A stretch of DNA of 47,550 nt from Trichomonas tenax. Its lineage: Eukaryota; Parabasalia; Trichomonadida; Trichomonadidae. The position numbers and the translations under genes were made by a program. The notes beneath the pieces are model-generated. The model had not been told where the DNA came from and made no database searches. It worked only from the letters and a program-made list of their open reading frames with translations. The stretch lies in assembly GCA_023091735.1 (NCBI GenBank), contig JALKBU010000335.1:1-47550 (forward strand), given 5' to 3'. Positions 16,912 to 27,700 of the stretch are shown here, in pieces (position 1 is the stretch's first letter; every line of letters begins with the position of its first letter).

Positions 16912-17260
16912 TTATATTTTTCTTTTATATATTTGTATATTTGTTGTTATATAGAATATATTATAAAATTTATAGAGTCTTTTATAATCCAATAGTTCAA
17001 ACTTGATTTATCACGACTATGATTGAAAAATAATTATTAGTCGAAATTGCATTTCTATATTTTATGAATAGGGATGCTTCCTTATGGAAAGAATAAACTC
17101 AAAGGATGAGGGGTTTAAAAATGCTAATTCGAAAATATGAAATTTATTATTGTGAAGAAAAGGCATGATCTTAACGCAAAAAGTGAAAGCTAATAGATTC
17201 TATGATGTGTGGTAGAGAAAATAAATTGGACCTATATTATGTCACTTTTCAAATAATCTA
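16912..17260. other. Intergenic region
   Basis: About 349 AT-rich bases. Nothing coding is visible. The only recognisable signal is the GTCACTTTTC motif at its right end. Confidence 0.4.
17241..17250 (+). promoter_or_regulatory. GTCACTTTTC motif upstream of the BAP31-like gene
   Basis: The motif ends 10 bases before the ATG at 17261, leaving room only for a very short leader. Sequence and position match the copies before the genes starting at 12707 and 39167. Confidence 0.5.
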
Positions 17261-17677
17261 ATGAATATTTTTTGGGTTTTATCACTCATTCTCTCCATTA
17301 TTGGAGGATTCCTTCTCACGCTTTACGCACTCCCAATTAAGAGCATTTGGATCGCGAAGCTTTCATCGTTATTACACCGACTTTGGATTCCATTATTATG
17401 CTGCAGTGGCGTTTATTGCCTCCTTATTGTCCAGGAAGTCAGCATAATGACACATGAGAGAGAAAATCGTCATAACTTCGCTCCAGGATCTGAAACAATT
17501 ATTCATTTCAACACTGGAAACATGTTCAGATCTCAAAGGAATCTCTACATTATTCTCATCGGCTTTACAATCCAAGTTTCTCTTCTTATTCTTATTTGGC
17601 AAACAAATTCATTATCGAGAAAGAATCAAGTAATTGCACAGCAACTCAGAGATTTACAAAATGAGCACCACGACTAA
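17261..17677 (+). CDS. BAP31/BAP29-like ER membrane protein
   Basis: A 138-aa protein with three membrane segments (about 1-22, 42-59 and 95-113). The polar segment FRSQRNLYI (89-97) just before the third membrane segment is the signature of the B-cell-receptor-associated protein 31 family (yeast Yet proteins), which sits in the ER and helps export or quality control of membrane proteins. After the third segment only a short charged helix remains (about 115-138), so the long C-terminal coiled coil and KKXX retrieval signal of animal BAP31 (about 246 aa) are missing. It may be a naturally short form. The start follows a GTCACTTTTC motif by 10 bases. Confidence 0.85.
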   Translation: MNIFWVLSLILSIIGGFLLTLYALPIKSIWIAKLSSLLHRLWIPLLCCSGVYCLLIVQEVSIMTHERENRHNFAPGSETIIHFNTGNMFRSQRNLYIILIGFTIQVSLLILIWQTNSLSRKNQVIAQQLRDLQNEHHD

Positions 17678-17818
17678 CTTATCTGTTATTTTAAAATTTT
17701 AATTTAGTTTTCAATATTTTATATTGTAACTTAAATACAATAATATTTTATTCATAATAACAATATAAATAACACGCACCTGAAAGATGTCCTGTATTGT
17801 CGATATCAAAAATATAAT

Positions 17819-19237
17819 TCAATTCATTGTTGCATTGACAGCTGCAATAATGGCCTGCTTGTATGCCTCTCGATCAACTGTGGCTTCAATTGGCGGATTC
17901 TTCGATAAACATGAGAATTGTGTGCATTCACATTTGTCTGGTTTCTTGTGAACTGGGAAATACGAAATGTTATATCTCTGAACGAAATCCGGAACCCAGT
18001 CAACGCATATTGCTTCTTCTGGAGAAACATCAACTAAAGCTGTCTTATTCTGTTCGAGAAATGCGGATAACACGATATTATTGGGGTGATTTCCTACCAA
18101 TACTGTTGCGCGTCCTGCTGTATCAGCGGCTTGAGATATATCGATGTGAGGGCTCAGCATCGATATTTCACATGTCGGACATGCTGCGCGTGTATCATCT
18201 TCCAAGTGGCTCATGCATGTTGGAAGAACAATTCGCTTTGCAAATCGCCCTGATTTGACGTATGCTTTACGTAATATTGTGTAGTTTAGTTTTAGAGCAT
18301 TGCGAATGTCATCTTCAGAATTCAAATCCTTTCCTGTCTTTGTGCCAACGAAAACAACACGTTTGTAACAAGTATTATTTTTGAATTTAACTGTACCCGA
18401 TGAATTGAATTTTCCGTATAAAACCGTATTTCCTGGCTGTGGCAAACCAAGTGTGAATAGTTTGTAACGCTCGTTAAGTGCTGTACGTGAAATTGAATCT
18501 GAAAGTGGTCCTAAACTGAATAAAACTGCCTTCCACCAATGCATATCGAATTTAGACACGACATAGGCAGTATCATTGAGTATGGTAATGTTCGAATATG
18601 TTGCAAAATCGGAGAATTTGTATGGATAAACATGAATTCTAAGCGTTTGTTCATCGTAAACGAATTTATTGAAATCTCCACCTGGTGGCGTAAAGTACAA
18701 AATAATGTCTTTGTCGATACATATTCTTTCAAAGACAAATTGATCGTTATGTGGGTCTAAACTTGCGCTTTCGTCGCCTTCTGGTGTCGTAAGATCTTTC
18801 ATTTCGTAAACGAAATCGTCAATGTACTGATTCAAGCATTTTAATGAGAAATTTGTTTTTCCATAAATCGGATAATCGATAGATAATGATATTATCTGAT
18901 CATTTCGTGACAAATTTTTTATATTGCTTTCCTCGTAATAAGAATATCCAAGAGAAGAGTTCGCTTCAACAGATAAAAAATGTGGTAAATACGGCGTTGG
19001 ATATTCAACAGAATCTTCTGCACGGAAGTACAAGAAAAGCTTGTTTCCGACCTTTTTGTGCCTGAGGTATTTCACTGAGCCGCAGTCAATTGATGAAAAT
19101 GAATCATCAAAAGGAGGTAAAACAGGCCCTGGATCGAAGAACCATAGTACGAAGTAGACTACTATCGATCCCAGTAAAATGTTGAGGAAATATCCCGATA
19201 ATTTGATCTTCGGTTTTTCTTCATGATTATCACTCAT
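17819..19237 (-). CDS. Type II membrane protein, GT61-like glycosyltransferase candidate
   Basis: A 472-aa protein with a short cytosolic N-terminus, one membrane anchor (about 13-34, YFLNILLGSIVVYFVLWFF) and a large lumenal domain with several N-x-S/T sites, the usual layout of a Golgi glycosyltransferase. The C-terminal part (about 385-440: ATVLVGNHPNNIVLSAFLEQNKTALVDVSPEEAICVDWV...YNISYFPV) resembles the conserved end of family GT61 (DUF563; plant xylosyltransferases, animal EOGT), in which a loop with G-x-H is followed by a strand ending in a carboxylate. Several cysteines near the C-terminus (CECTQFSC) may form disulphides. The membrane topology is clear; the enzyme family is a moderate guess and the sugar and acceptor are unknown. 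Confidence 0.7.
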   Translation of the reverse strand: MSDNHEEKPKIKLSGYFLNILLGSIVVYFVLWFFDPGPVLPPFDDSFSSIDCGSVKYLRHKKVGNKLFLYFRAEDSVEYPTPYLPHFLSVEANSSLGYSYYEESNIKNLSRNDQIISLSIDYPIYGKTNFSLKCLNQYIDDFVYEMKDLTTPEGDESASLDPHNDQFVFERICIDKDIILYFTPPGGDFNKFVYDEQTLRIHVYPYKFSDFATYSNITILNDTAYVVSKFDMHWWKAVLFSLGPLSDSISRTALNERYKLFTLGLPQPGNTVLYGKFNSSGTVKFKNNTCYKRVVFVGTKTGKDLNSEDDIRNALKLNYTILRKAYVKSGRFAKRIVLPTCMSHLEDDTRAACPTCEISMLSPHIDISQAADTAGRATVLVGNHPNNIVLSAFLEQNKTALVDVSPEEAICVDWVPDFVQRYNISYFPVHKKPDKCECTQFSCLSKNPPIEATVDREAYKQAIIAAVNATMN

Positions 19238-20681
19238 TTGATTTTATAAAAAATGATTGAGATCTTTTGAAATTCTATTGGCACTAATGAATAGAAACGT
19301 GCCATCAATTAATTTTTGCAGCATTCTCTTAATCATTTTTGTTATCGAAATCAATTTTTCGAAATTCCAACAAAATAATATTCCAAACAAGTTTATCTAT
19401 CGAGATATCACATTTAATTTTTCACAATTAAGCAAGTAAGAAACAAATTATATTGGTAAAATCTATATTATTTCATTGTTTTTGCAATAAAATAAAGAAT
19501 TTTGAAAAAATTAAATCTGTCAAACATTAGCATTATTATAATTAAACATTTAATCTTAAATTAGAAAGAGATTTCTTAATAAGAATCATGAAATTCGATT
19601 TGAAAACAAATCAAAATGAGTATTATGGAAAAATTAGAAGGACAAGTACGTCTTAATTCATCAGTTTAATGTATTTTTTTAATCATGCATGAATTTGTCA
19701 CGAATATTGACGTTTGTATAAAAAATAATGTGAAAGATGATAGAGAGTAATGGCAACTTATCTAAGAATCAAATAAGCAATGTTAACGTCAAGAGCATAG
19801 GGGAACAATTGGCATATTATCGAAATTCAAAATTCATTAAATTTATAATGTTCGATAAAATGAGTCAAAGTGTGACATTTTCCCATTGACGCAAATGCAA
19901 TTTTAGTACTTTCTGGTAAAATAAACACTAATTAAGAAATAATGACATCATATGGAAGATAAAATGAACATCAAAATGCCAATGGGCTCAAATATCGATA
20001 ACATCACTGTCTTCGCTCGAAAGCAGAAAATGTTCAATTCTTTATACGATAAAAAACAAGAATTAATTCGATTATTTTCATTGAATGGTTTACATATTAT
20101 TTCAATTAAAATCGGAAAATTTCTCTATTAGTATATTTATTGTCAGAGATATCGAAAAACACGAAAAAGTGAGTGTTAATGAGTAAATTCGCGAATTCTC
20201 CATCATATAAAATTTTTAATGATTTTGTATGCTAAGATATGATATACTATCAATAAAAAACGAAAAAAAGCGAGGGTTTTATATTGAAAATCACAGAAAA
20301 TCAATTGAATTTAATTTTATATTGATTTACATCATGTTTTATATCTAGAAATCAACAACAAGTGAGTTTATTTTTTGATTCGTTTTTTATTATGTTATTA
20401 GATAGTAGACTATATGCATAGTTAAAATCACAAATAAAATTGATATGTTTATTCACAAATTATTGAGATAGAAGCCAAAATATCAAAATTCTCTGCGCAT
20501 CACAACGACATTTGCTAGCACAGTCCAAATTTAAATTTACAATTTCAAAGTTCCGCTGCGATCGAATTGAACTGCATTTTTACAAATTTTGACATCATGT
20601 TTTCACTCCATACGCAAAACAAAAATCGAAAAATTTCAGATTTTTTTTCTTTCAATTGGAAATTTTTTTTATTTTTCAAAG
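19238..20681. other. 1.4-kb AT-rich intergenic region
   Basis: No gene is clearly supported. The region holds one short ORF with somewhat higher GC (19952-20131, listed separately), a GTGACATTTTCCC motif copy near 19872, and TTGACATCATGTTTTCAC near 20590, about 90 bases before the acyl-CoA synthetase start. The last 60 bases before 20682 are T-rich. Confidence 0.4.
19952..20131 (+). CDS. Possible 59-aa small protein or gene fragment
   Basis: An ATG at 19952 opens a 60-codon frame ending in TAG at 20131. The first half (KMPMGSNIDNITVFARKQKM) uses G/C-containing codons unlike the flanking spacer, which suggests real or former coding sequence. It contains no motif I know. It may be a decayed remnant of a longer gene. 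Low confidence. Confidence 0.25.
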   Translation: MEDKMNIKMPMGSNIDNITVFARKQKMFNSLYDKKQELIRLFSLNGLHIISIKIGKFLY

Positions 20682-22619
20682 ATGGGATCAACGCAAAGTG
20701 CAACTACAGTCTCAGTATTGGCAACAGGAGAGCCAGACTCTCCATTTTCGATCAGGAGGCATCCAGATTTCAAGGACGGCCCAGCTGTAAATCCGCCTGA
20801 ATATCCAGAAATGCAAGCTTTCACACTGGCTACTTTCAGGAAGTACAAGGACAGGAAATACCTGGGATACCGCGAAAAGATAGATCAGAACAATTTTACG
20901 CCTGAATATAAGTTTATTACTTACGCTCAAGGCGAAGAAGACGCATATAACCTCGGATCCAGTCTCGCTGAGCTTGGATGCACACTTGGAAAGACATTAG
21001 GTATATATTCAACCAACTGCATCGAGTGGGTCAACGCAATCGACGGAAGTAGCTTATATGGATATGTTATCGTGTCGTTGTACGATTCACTTGGTCCAAA
21101 CGCTCTCCAATACCTTTTGGAGCACTCTAAGATGGAAGCTTGCATTGTTTCGCAGACGAATCTTGATAAGTTGATGAAAATCGTCGCTGAGAAGACATAT
21201 TACCTGAAAATGATCATAGTCATCGGCACTGTTCCAGAGGGTAAATACGAAACACCATTAAAGCTCTTGTCTTACAAAGAGGTTTTGGAAATCGGAAAGA
21301 ATCACCGCCACGAGTTACCAAAGATCGATCCAGAACACCCACATTTCATTTGCTATTCATCAGGAACAACAGGAAATCCAAAGGGTGTCATTATTTCACA
21401 TCGTGCAAGCGTTTCTAACACGATTGCCGCCGCAAACTACATCAATCTCGGCGATGCTCCACGCCATCTTTCTTACTTACCACTTGCTCACGTTTTCGAG
21501 CGTTCTGCACTTGCAGTTTCAGCATATATGGGCGGCCAGATCGGTTTCAACAGCCAGGGCGTCGTCAAACTCATCGAGGACCTCAAGGCACTCAAGCCAA
21601 CATATCTTGTCGCAGTTCCAAGAGTCATGTACAGATTCAACGAAGCTATTCAAGAGAAGCTTAAGAACAGCAGCGTAAAGAGATACTTGTTCTGGGGTGC
21701 ATGGTATGCCAAGCGCTTCTGCATCGAACACTACTTACCAACAGGCATGTTCGACATGTTAGTTTTCAACCAGATCAACGCAATGATGGGCGGCTGCATC
21801 AAGCAGTTCGTCGTCGGTGGTGCTGCTATGGACAGCAACATTCAGGAAGTCCTTCAAGTCGCAACAGGCAGACCAGTTCGTGTTGGCTACGGCTTAACAG
21901 AAGCTGGCTCCGGAAACATCTGCTCACCAATGGACATCCATTACATCAAGAAGGGATCTATTGGTGGTCCACTTCAGAACGTCGAAGTCAAGCTTGAACC
22001 AATCGAAGACTACGATGACCCACTCTGCGGCCAGATCATCATTGGTGGCCAATGCCTCTCCAGCGGCTATCTCAATGATGCTGAGGCAACAGCCAGATTG
22101 TTCACAGACAGCACACACAAGTGGATCAAGACAGGCGATGTCGGCAAGTGGGACAACGATGGATACTTGTCAATCGTTGACAGAATGGGCTCCATCTTCA
22201 AGCTTTCTCAGGGCGAGTACGTCGCTGCTGAGTCTCTTTCTCAGGTTTACGATAATGTTCCAATCGTTCTTCAGTCATTCATCTATGGTGACAGCAGCAG
22301 AACATTCCTTGTCGCTATCATTGTTCCAAGGAAGTCTGAAGTTGCTAAGTTCGCAAAGAAGGAGAAACTCACAGATGCAGAGTACCTCGAAGTCTGCAAG
22401 AGCCCAGAACTCAAGAAGTATATCCTCGAAGAGTTGAAGAGAGCTGCAACAGAGAGCAAGTTGTTCGGTTATCAGAGAATCACAAACCTAGCTGTCGAAC
22501 CAGATCCATGGACACTCGAAAACGAGTTCATGACACCAACATTCAAGCTCAAGAGGAAGAAACTCGAGCTCAGATATGTCCACACAATTGAGAAATTATA
22601 TGAAGAATGTACACACTAA
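20682..22619 (+). CDS. ACSL: Long-chain acyl-CoA synthetase (AMP-forming)
   Basis: A 645-aa member of the ANL adenylating family that activates long-chain fatty acids to acyl-CoA. Landmarks are the P-loop motif YSSGTTGNPKG (about 224-234), YLPLAHVFERS, YGLTEAGSG (about 402-410) with the Thr-Glu that binds AMP, and TGDVGKWDNDGYLSIVDRMGSIFKLSQGEYVAAESL from about 483, the hinge and C-terminal region typical of ACSL. The open frame extends upstream only by non-ATG codons, so 20682 is the first in-frame ATG. It gives MGSTQS, with Gly2 and Ser6 as in N-myristoylated proteins, so the enzyme may be anchored to a membrane by myristate and not by a transmembrane segment. The stop is inside CTAAAT (TAAA signal). 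Very confident family call; the myristoylation is inferred. Confidence 0.95.
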   Translation: MGSTQSATTVSVLATGEPDSPFSIRRHPDFKDGPAVNPPEYPEMQAFTLATFRKYKDRKYLGYREKIDQNNFTPEYKFITYAQGEEDAYNLGSSLAELGCTLGKTLGIYSTNCIEWVNAIDGSSLYGYVIVSLYDSLGPNALQYLLEHSKMEACIVSQTNLDKLMKIVAEKTYYLKMIIVIGTVPEGKYETPLKLLSYKEVLEIGKNHRHELPKIDPEHPHFICYSSGTTGNPKGVIISHRASVSNTIAAANYINLGDAPRHLSYLPLAHVFERSALAVSAYMGGQIGFNSQGVVKLIEDLKALKPTYLVAVPRVMYRFNEAIQEKLKNSSVKRYLFWGAWYAKRFCIEHYLPTGMFDMLVFNQINAMMGGCIKQFVVGGAAMDSNIQEVLQVATGRPVRVGYGLTEAGSGNICSPMDIHYIKKGSIGGPLQNVEVKLEPIEDYDDPLCGQIIIGGQCLSSGYLNDAEATARLFTDSTHKWIKTGDVGKWDNDGYLSIVDRMGSIFKLSQGEYVAAESLSQVYDNVPIVLQSFIYGDSSRTFLVAIIVPRKSEVAKFAKKEKLTDAEYLEVCKSPELKKYILEELKRAATESKLFGYQRITNLAVEPDPWTLENEFMTPTFKLKRKKLELRYVHTIEKLYEECTH

Positions 22620-22685
22620 ATTTTTTATCTATTTTTCTTTATTTACGAAAATTTTAAACATTTGCAAAAAATAAGAAAATATTGT

Positions 22686-24098
22686 TTAAGAATCGCTGAC
22701 AAGTTGATCGTATTCGTGGAGGACGTATGTTTCCCATGGTGTGAGGCCCTTTGTAGCTTCGTCGAGGCTTGGGTTGACCATTGGGAACTGGTACTCCTTT
22801 GTGAGGAACTTCTGTATATCGAACAATGTGTTGAAGAACATATCAGCCTGCTTTGATCTAAGTAAGTCTTCAACTGTGACATAAGCTGGGTTGACTGGAG
22901 CGATAACATCGATAAGCTGCTTCTGGATGTCCTCGAATGGAATTGTTTCGTTACCAGTCATCTTGATCTGTTCGAACTGGACTGCATAGAGCTGCTCGAT
23001 CTCAGACATAGACAATATGCCATCATCATCGAGATCGCAAATGCGGTACCAGAAATTGATTGAAGTACGGTTTGTCTTGTCCTCGCTGGACATAAGGAAG
23101 TATGAGAACGCTGGGAAGTCAATAACCTGTCTCTTGGACTGGTTCCTTGGATAAGAGTTCGACTTGAAGAATCTGTCAATGATAAGTGGCGAAATCGTTG
23201 AATCGTTGAACTTGAGCATATCATCCTTGCAGATGAAGCCATCATTATCAACATCGAGATCCCAGAACTTGCAAAATGCAACATAGAAGTGCTGGTAGTT
23301 GAAGATGTGGTGTGTTTCGTTGATATCTGGCATCTGGAACGCGTTAAGGAAGATTGAAGCAATTCCATACTTTCTGAACTGCATAACGGAAGCTGTTCCA
23401 CGAAGTTCTGTATCCATTTGGTAGAAGCATCTTGTGACAATGAAATCAACGAACTTTTCCTGGAAGAGTGGCTCGTTCTCAAGGAAATTCAATGATTCGT
23501 GTGTTTCAATGATCGACTGTACGAATAATGTGAGATCATTTGGAACAATGGCGTTCTTATGTGGGCCTGCGCAGAATCTGAAGAATCTTTCATCTGGATC
23601 TCTTCCGGCGATGTGTTTCTCATAGAAATTGATGAACTTGTTCGCGTCAGAGCTATACAATTTGATGATAACTGGTGCAAAGCATCCTGGAAGACTGCAT
23701 TGGTCTTTAAGAATGACATCGAGAATTTGTGTTGTGATAACATCGGATTTGATCAATGCTCTCACTTCTGTCATCTCCTGCAATGGATCGCCTGGTCCAT
23801 AAAATGTTGGAATTTGTACATTTTGATAAGGTTCGAGTGGAATTCTTCCGAGATTTGATTTTGTCATTGTCGGGTTGATTACGGACTTCTGTGGTGTTAC
23901 CATTGTCTGTGGGAGCTTTGGTTGAGGTCTTGAAGTTGTCTTTGTTTCATTGAATAATGAAAAATCGAAATCTACTTCCTGATTCTGTTCTAATGCGTCA
24001 GCTGTTGCCGCAATCTCATTCAATATTTTGAGCGTCGAGACATCTGTCAGCCATTGAGAAAAGAAGCCGTCCAGCTTCAGATCTACGTCAACTTGCAT
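22686..24098 (-). CDS. PP2A regulatory subunit B'' (PR72/PPP2R3 type)
   Basis: A 470-aa protein matching the B'' family, which directs protein phosphatase 2A to substrates and responds to calcium. The segment IPTFYGPGDP (about 96-105) corresponds to the conserved IP-x-FY block. There are two well-formed EF-hand loops: D282-x-D284-x-D286-G...D293 and D355-x-D357-x-D359-G...E366. The helical pattern between and around them (FYVAFCKFWDLD, INFWYRICDLD) is as in PR72/PR70. The N-terminal 95 residues are variable. The start ATG is followed by acidic sequence without a signal peptide, in keeping with a cytosolic protein. A motif copy (AAAAGTGACA on the plus strand, 24169-24178) lies about 70 bases upstream. 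The stop is in TTAAAC, fitting the TAAA signal. Confidence 0.92.
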   Translation of the reverse strand: MQVDVDLKLDGFFSQWLTDVSTLKILNEIAATADALEQNQEVDFDFSLFNETKTTSRPQPKLPQTMVTPQKSVINPTMTKSNLGRIPLEPYQNVQIPTFYGPGDPLQEMTEVRALIKSDVITTQILDVILKDQCSLPGCFAPVIIKLYSSDANKFINFYEKHIAGRDPDERFFRFCAGPHKNAIVPNDLTLFVQSIIETHESLNFLENEPLFQEKFVDFIVTRCFYQMDTELRGTASVMQFRKYGIASIFLNAFQMPDINETHHIFNYQHFYVAFCKFWDLDVDNDGFICKDDMLKFNDSTISPLIIDRFFKSNSYPRNQSKRQVIDFPAFSYFLMSSEDKTNRTSINFWYRICDLDDDGILSMSEIEQLYAVQFEQIKMTGNETIPFEDIQKQLIDVIAPVNPAYVTVEDLLRSKQADMFFNTLFDIQKFLTKEYQFPMVNPSLDEATKGLTPWETYVLHEYDQLVSDS

Positions 24099-24779
24099 TT
24101 TTTTGTTTTGATGACGATTATTTTGTAAACTTACATTTTTTCATACAACGATTATTTTGTAAAGCATTAAAAGTGACATATTTTTGTAATCACCCAAAGA
24201 AAGCTTTATAAGAAAGAATTCATTTTCTTGGAGTTTCAAACCATTAAAGTATTGATCTAAAGAGTACTATCGTTGATCAATTAGGTAACTTTATGAATCA
24301 ATTTTTATAAATTAAGAAATCTTAGCGTATTAAATGTCATATATTTGTCGTTTTACAATAATCTTGGATGTGTTGAAAATACACATATTTAACTGGCAAT
24401 ATGTACAATTATTTTATATGAAAAACATAAATAAGACATTTAATAAGAATCTCTAATTAATTGAAATATTCATATCAATGATTTCACTTTTTACCTTTGA
24501 ACATAATGAGAACATCAATATTTTGAATTGGTTAAAAATTTTTTGTATATTTCGAAAACTTTGCTTGAATGGGTGTCACTTTGATGTTATGTATAGTGAG
24601 TTCCAATAAAAGAGAAGGTTGGTAAACGAATATAAAATTTGCCCTGCAAATAAAACGAAACGATTTTCGATGTTTGTTTTGTGAAATAGATAATACAGAC
24701 AAAACCAATATTAAATTTACAACGAAATCAGGCAACAATTTATTTGAAAAAAAGTGTCTTTATATTTTAAACTAAAAAA
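24099..24779. other. Divergent intergenic region
   Basis: About 680 AT-rich bases between the PP2A B'' gene (leftward) and the PA200 gene (rightward). No gene is supported. It contains the motif copy at 24169-24178, GTGTCACTTTG near 24573 and AAAAAGTGTC near 24751, the last about 20 bases before the PA200 ATG. Confidence 0.4.
24169..24178 (-). promoter_or_regulatory. GTCACTTTT motif upstream of the PP2A B'' gene
   Basis: On the minus strand this reads TGTCACTTTT and lies about 70 bases before the ATG at 24098, farther than in other genes. Either the leader is longer here or the motif acts at a distance. Confidence 0.4.
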
Positions 24780-27700
24780 ATGACTTTGGCCGACGAGAGC
24801 CAGGCCGAATTCAAGCGCCGTTTGCTGCCACCGTACATCCGCAGCAATTTACCGAATGAGCAGAAAATTTGGAAAGAGGCAGTCTTCTCAAATCTAGAAG
24901 AATATATAAAAGAAGACAAACCCGATCAACTTGACTATTGGTTTAATGCTCTCGATGTATATACTTCGTTTGAGACATTTACTTTTTCTAAAGAAGAACT
25001 TGAGCGAATTGGTTATTTGTTATACGATTTCGTGATAAAATCTGAGCATTTAAACCTCGTTGTCACAGCTGCCTCGCTGTTTGTATCAATTATAGAGCCA
25101 AAACACGTGAAATTAGATTTGAAATTAGCTTGGAGACCTGTTTATAAGATTTTATACGATTCTATGCTTTCACACTCTAAAACACGATACACGAAATTTC
25201 CTCGGAAGTTTGTTGAGACTATTATCATTTTCATTAGATTCGCACGAAATTATTGGGAAGAATCTGCGACAGAAGAGATGTTCAAAGAGTGGCAGATGAC
25301 ATTAGATCCACACTATCAGACGTTTACACTTGGAGTTTCTTTGTTTACACTTTTCCTTCCTGTTCATCACAGCAAACATAATTTATGGTTAACGCAATTC
25401 AGAAATCTTTGGACACTTTACAGATCCATTCACTTCGATTTTCAATTTTTCGAGCTCTTTGCTCGCTTATCTCGCCAAGGTTACGAAGATATTCCTTGGG
25501 ACAAAATGCTTCCATTTATTTTCAACGTTGCTACGACACACATGGGTATTCCGACATCTTTGTTGGAGGCACCACTTCCTCATGTCATTAATTATCAACC
25601 AGAACTTTATTCTCAATTTTTCAAGGATTGCGCAACATTAGATGAAATTCTCACACTTTTTGCACAAACAGTCGCGAATTTACTTTCAGGACCTACAAGA
25701 TATCTCACCAGGTCGCTTCTTTCTCGCATGTTACACTTAATTGCTCCTTTATGCACAGGAAACATGGATAGCGATGATAGCGATGCTGATTGTGATGCAC
25801 CAATCATCTTTATTGATGAAATTATCGATGCTTACGCAAAGAGAATGAAATACGATCGTGATTTCAACAATTTATCACACTTAGAGCCATTAAACTCTGA
25901 AGATAATGCTTGGTTCGCTGAGCAAATAATCAGATTAGTTGTTATGAACCAATTCCATGAAAATCCTCCGTTAAATAATGTAAGTCGATTTTCTCAAATC
26001 TGTCCAGCGATTGTCATCCCATCAATCATCCACTCGATTCAGTACTCATTCAACTACGAACACCTCAAAACTGCCGCGATTCAAGCACTCATTGCGATCA
26101 CACCATCAGTTGTTTACAAGGGAGAATATTTCCAAGAATATATGGCTCTTGTTGTTAAATCAGCCGAAGAAATCACATTCATGGATACAACGAAGTCATC
26201 AGTTGTATTTTCTTTGATTTCTTTAGTTGCTACAACAGTTCCTCTCACTAAAGATCACGAACCATTAATTATTTCAATTACACAGCATTGCATCGAGTTC
26301 TGTGAACACGCTATCGGCGAGGATTTCATCCCAAGCCTTGGCGAAGTTCTAACAACAATGTCACGCATTATTTCAGCTGTTCCATCACACACAGCAACAC
26401 ACATCGCACAAATGGTTAAGACAAACATCAACGAAATCAATGACAGAGCGTTATCAGCAATCGTTGAGGCTTTGGACTCTTATGCTCCTCCGGTCTTCGC
26501 AGAAGAAGCCCTCAAAGCCACAAACATCAAGCAGTTCATCATCCTCAAAGCATTAGCAAGACAAACAGATCAATTCTATTTGGCACACATGGAGCAGTTA
26601 ACAGCAACAATCTTAAGCGGTTTAATCAACTCAAACAAGAAGATCAGAGATGAAAGCTGCGCAGTTATGAAGTGGATTCTCAAGAACATGTTAAACACAT
26701 ATCCAATGTTGCCGAAGAAACAAGGCTACTTCAATGCTAAACAAGTCGAATTAACATGGCACGTTCCAACACAGGAAACTGTTGATAAAGCAGACGAACT
26801 CATCAGGTGCTGCTTGTCTGCTGCCAAGGAGTTCATCACAGGAAAGAGCCGCGAAGATCAACTCGTTGGTATTCAGATCTGCAGAAGTATCATCAAAGGT
26901 TCATTGGCTGCTGTTTCATCACATGACTTACCTCATTTCGATGATCCAGAAGGAATGACAACACCAGAAATCGCAAGATTCCACGACGAAAAGATTGCAA
27001 AGAGATTCTTGGAGACAGTCGAACTCTTGACAACAGTTATTTCAAACGACAAATATCAGAGAAGGGCTGTTTCACAGGCTCTCAAAGTTCTCGAGTTCGC
27101 AAATTCACCAAGAGATCACATTTCATCGGAGTTAGAGGGCTTAACAACAGAATACAATTACAACGCAGAAACAGGTCACGTCATGCTTTTAGCTCCAGCT
27201 CTTGAAGCTATGACATTCAATGTTGCTTACTGGAAAGCTTTGCAACTTTATTCCATGCGTCACTCACTTTCACACGTTTTATTCCCGAAGTGCACGAGAA
27301 CAGTTTTAGAACATGCTTTCAGACTCGCAACACACTCATTCGAGAAAATCAGAAACGCAGCTACTTCTTATGTATCCGTTACAACAGCTTCATTCCACGA
27401 TAATTTCTTAGACTTATTCAATAACGCAATCGAAATGCTCGAAAAAGTCGGACAATCAGAATCAACAGAGATTGAAGGTCTCGGAAAGAAAGATGATATC
27501 ATTGCTGGTATCTCTGACCTCATTACAGCTCTTCCTAACTGCTACATGAACCGCCGCACATTCACAATGATCATGCGTGCAGCACTCGCCATCTGCATTC
27601 AACTCAGTCCCGATGAGCACTTGGATTCAGCTCGTTCATTGAGACAAGTTATTGTCATTCTTCTCGACCAGACCGACGACGGCGACAACATGTTCAAGGA

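Noticed and set aside
24532..24738. 68-codon minus-strand frame before PA200
   Set aside because: AT-rich spacer composition, no homology recognised, and it overlaps the likely PA200 promoter.
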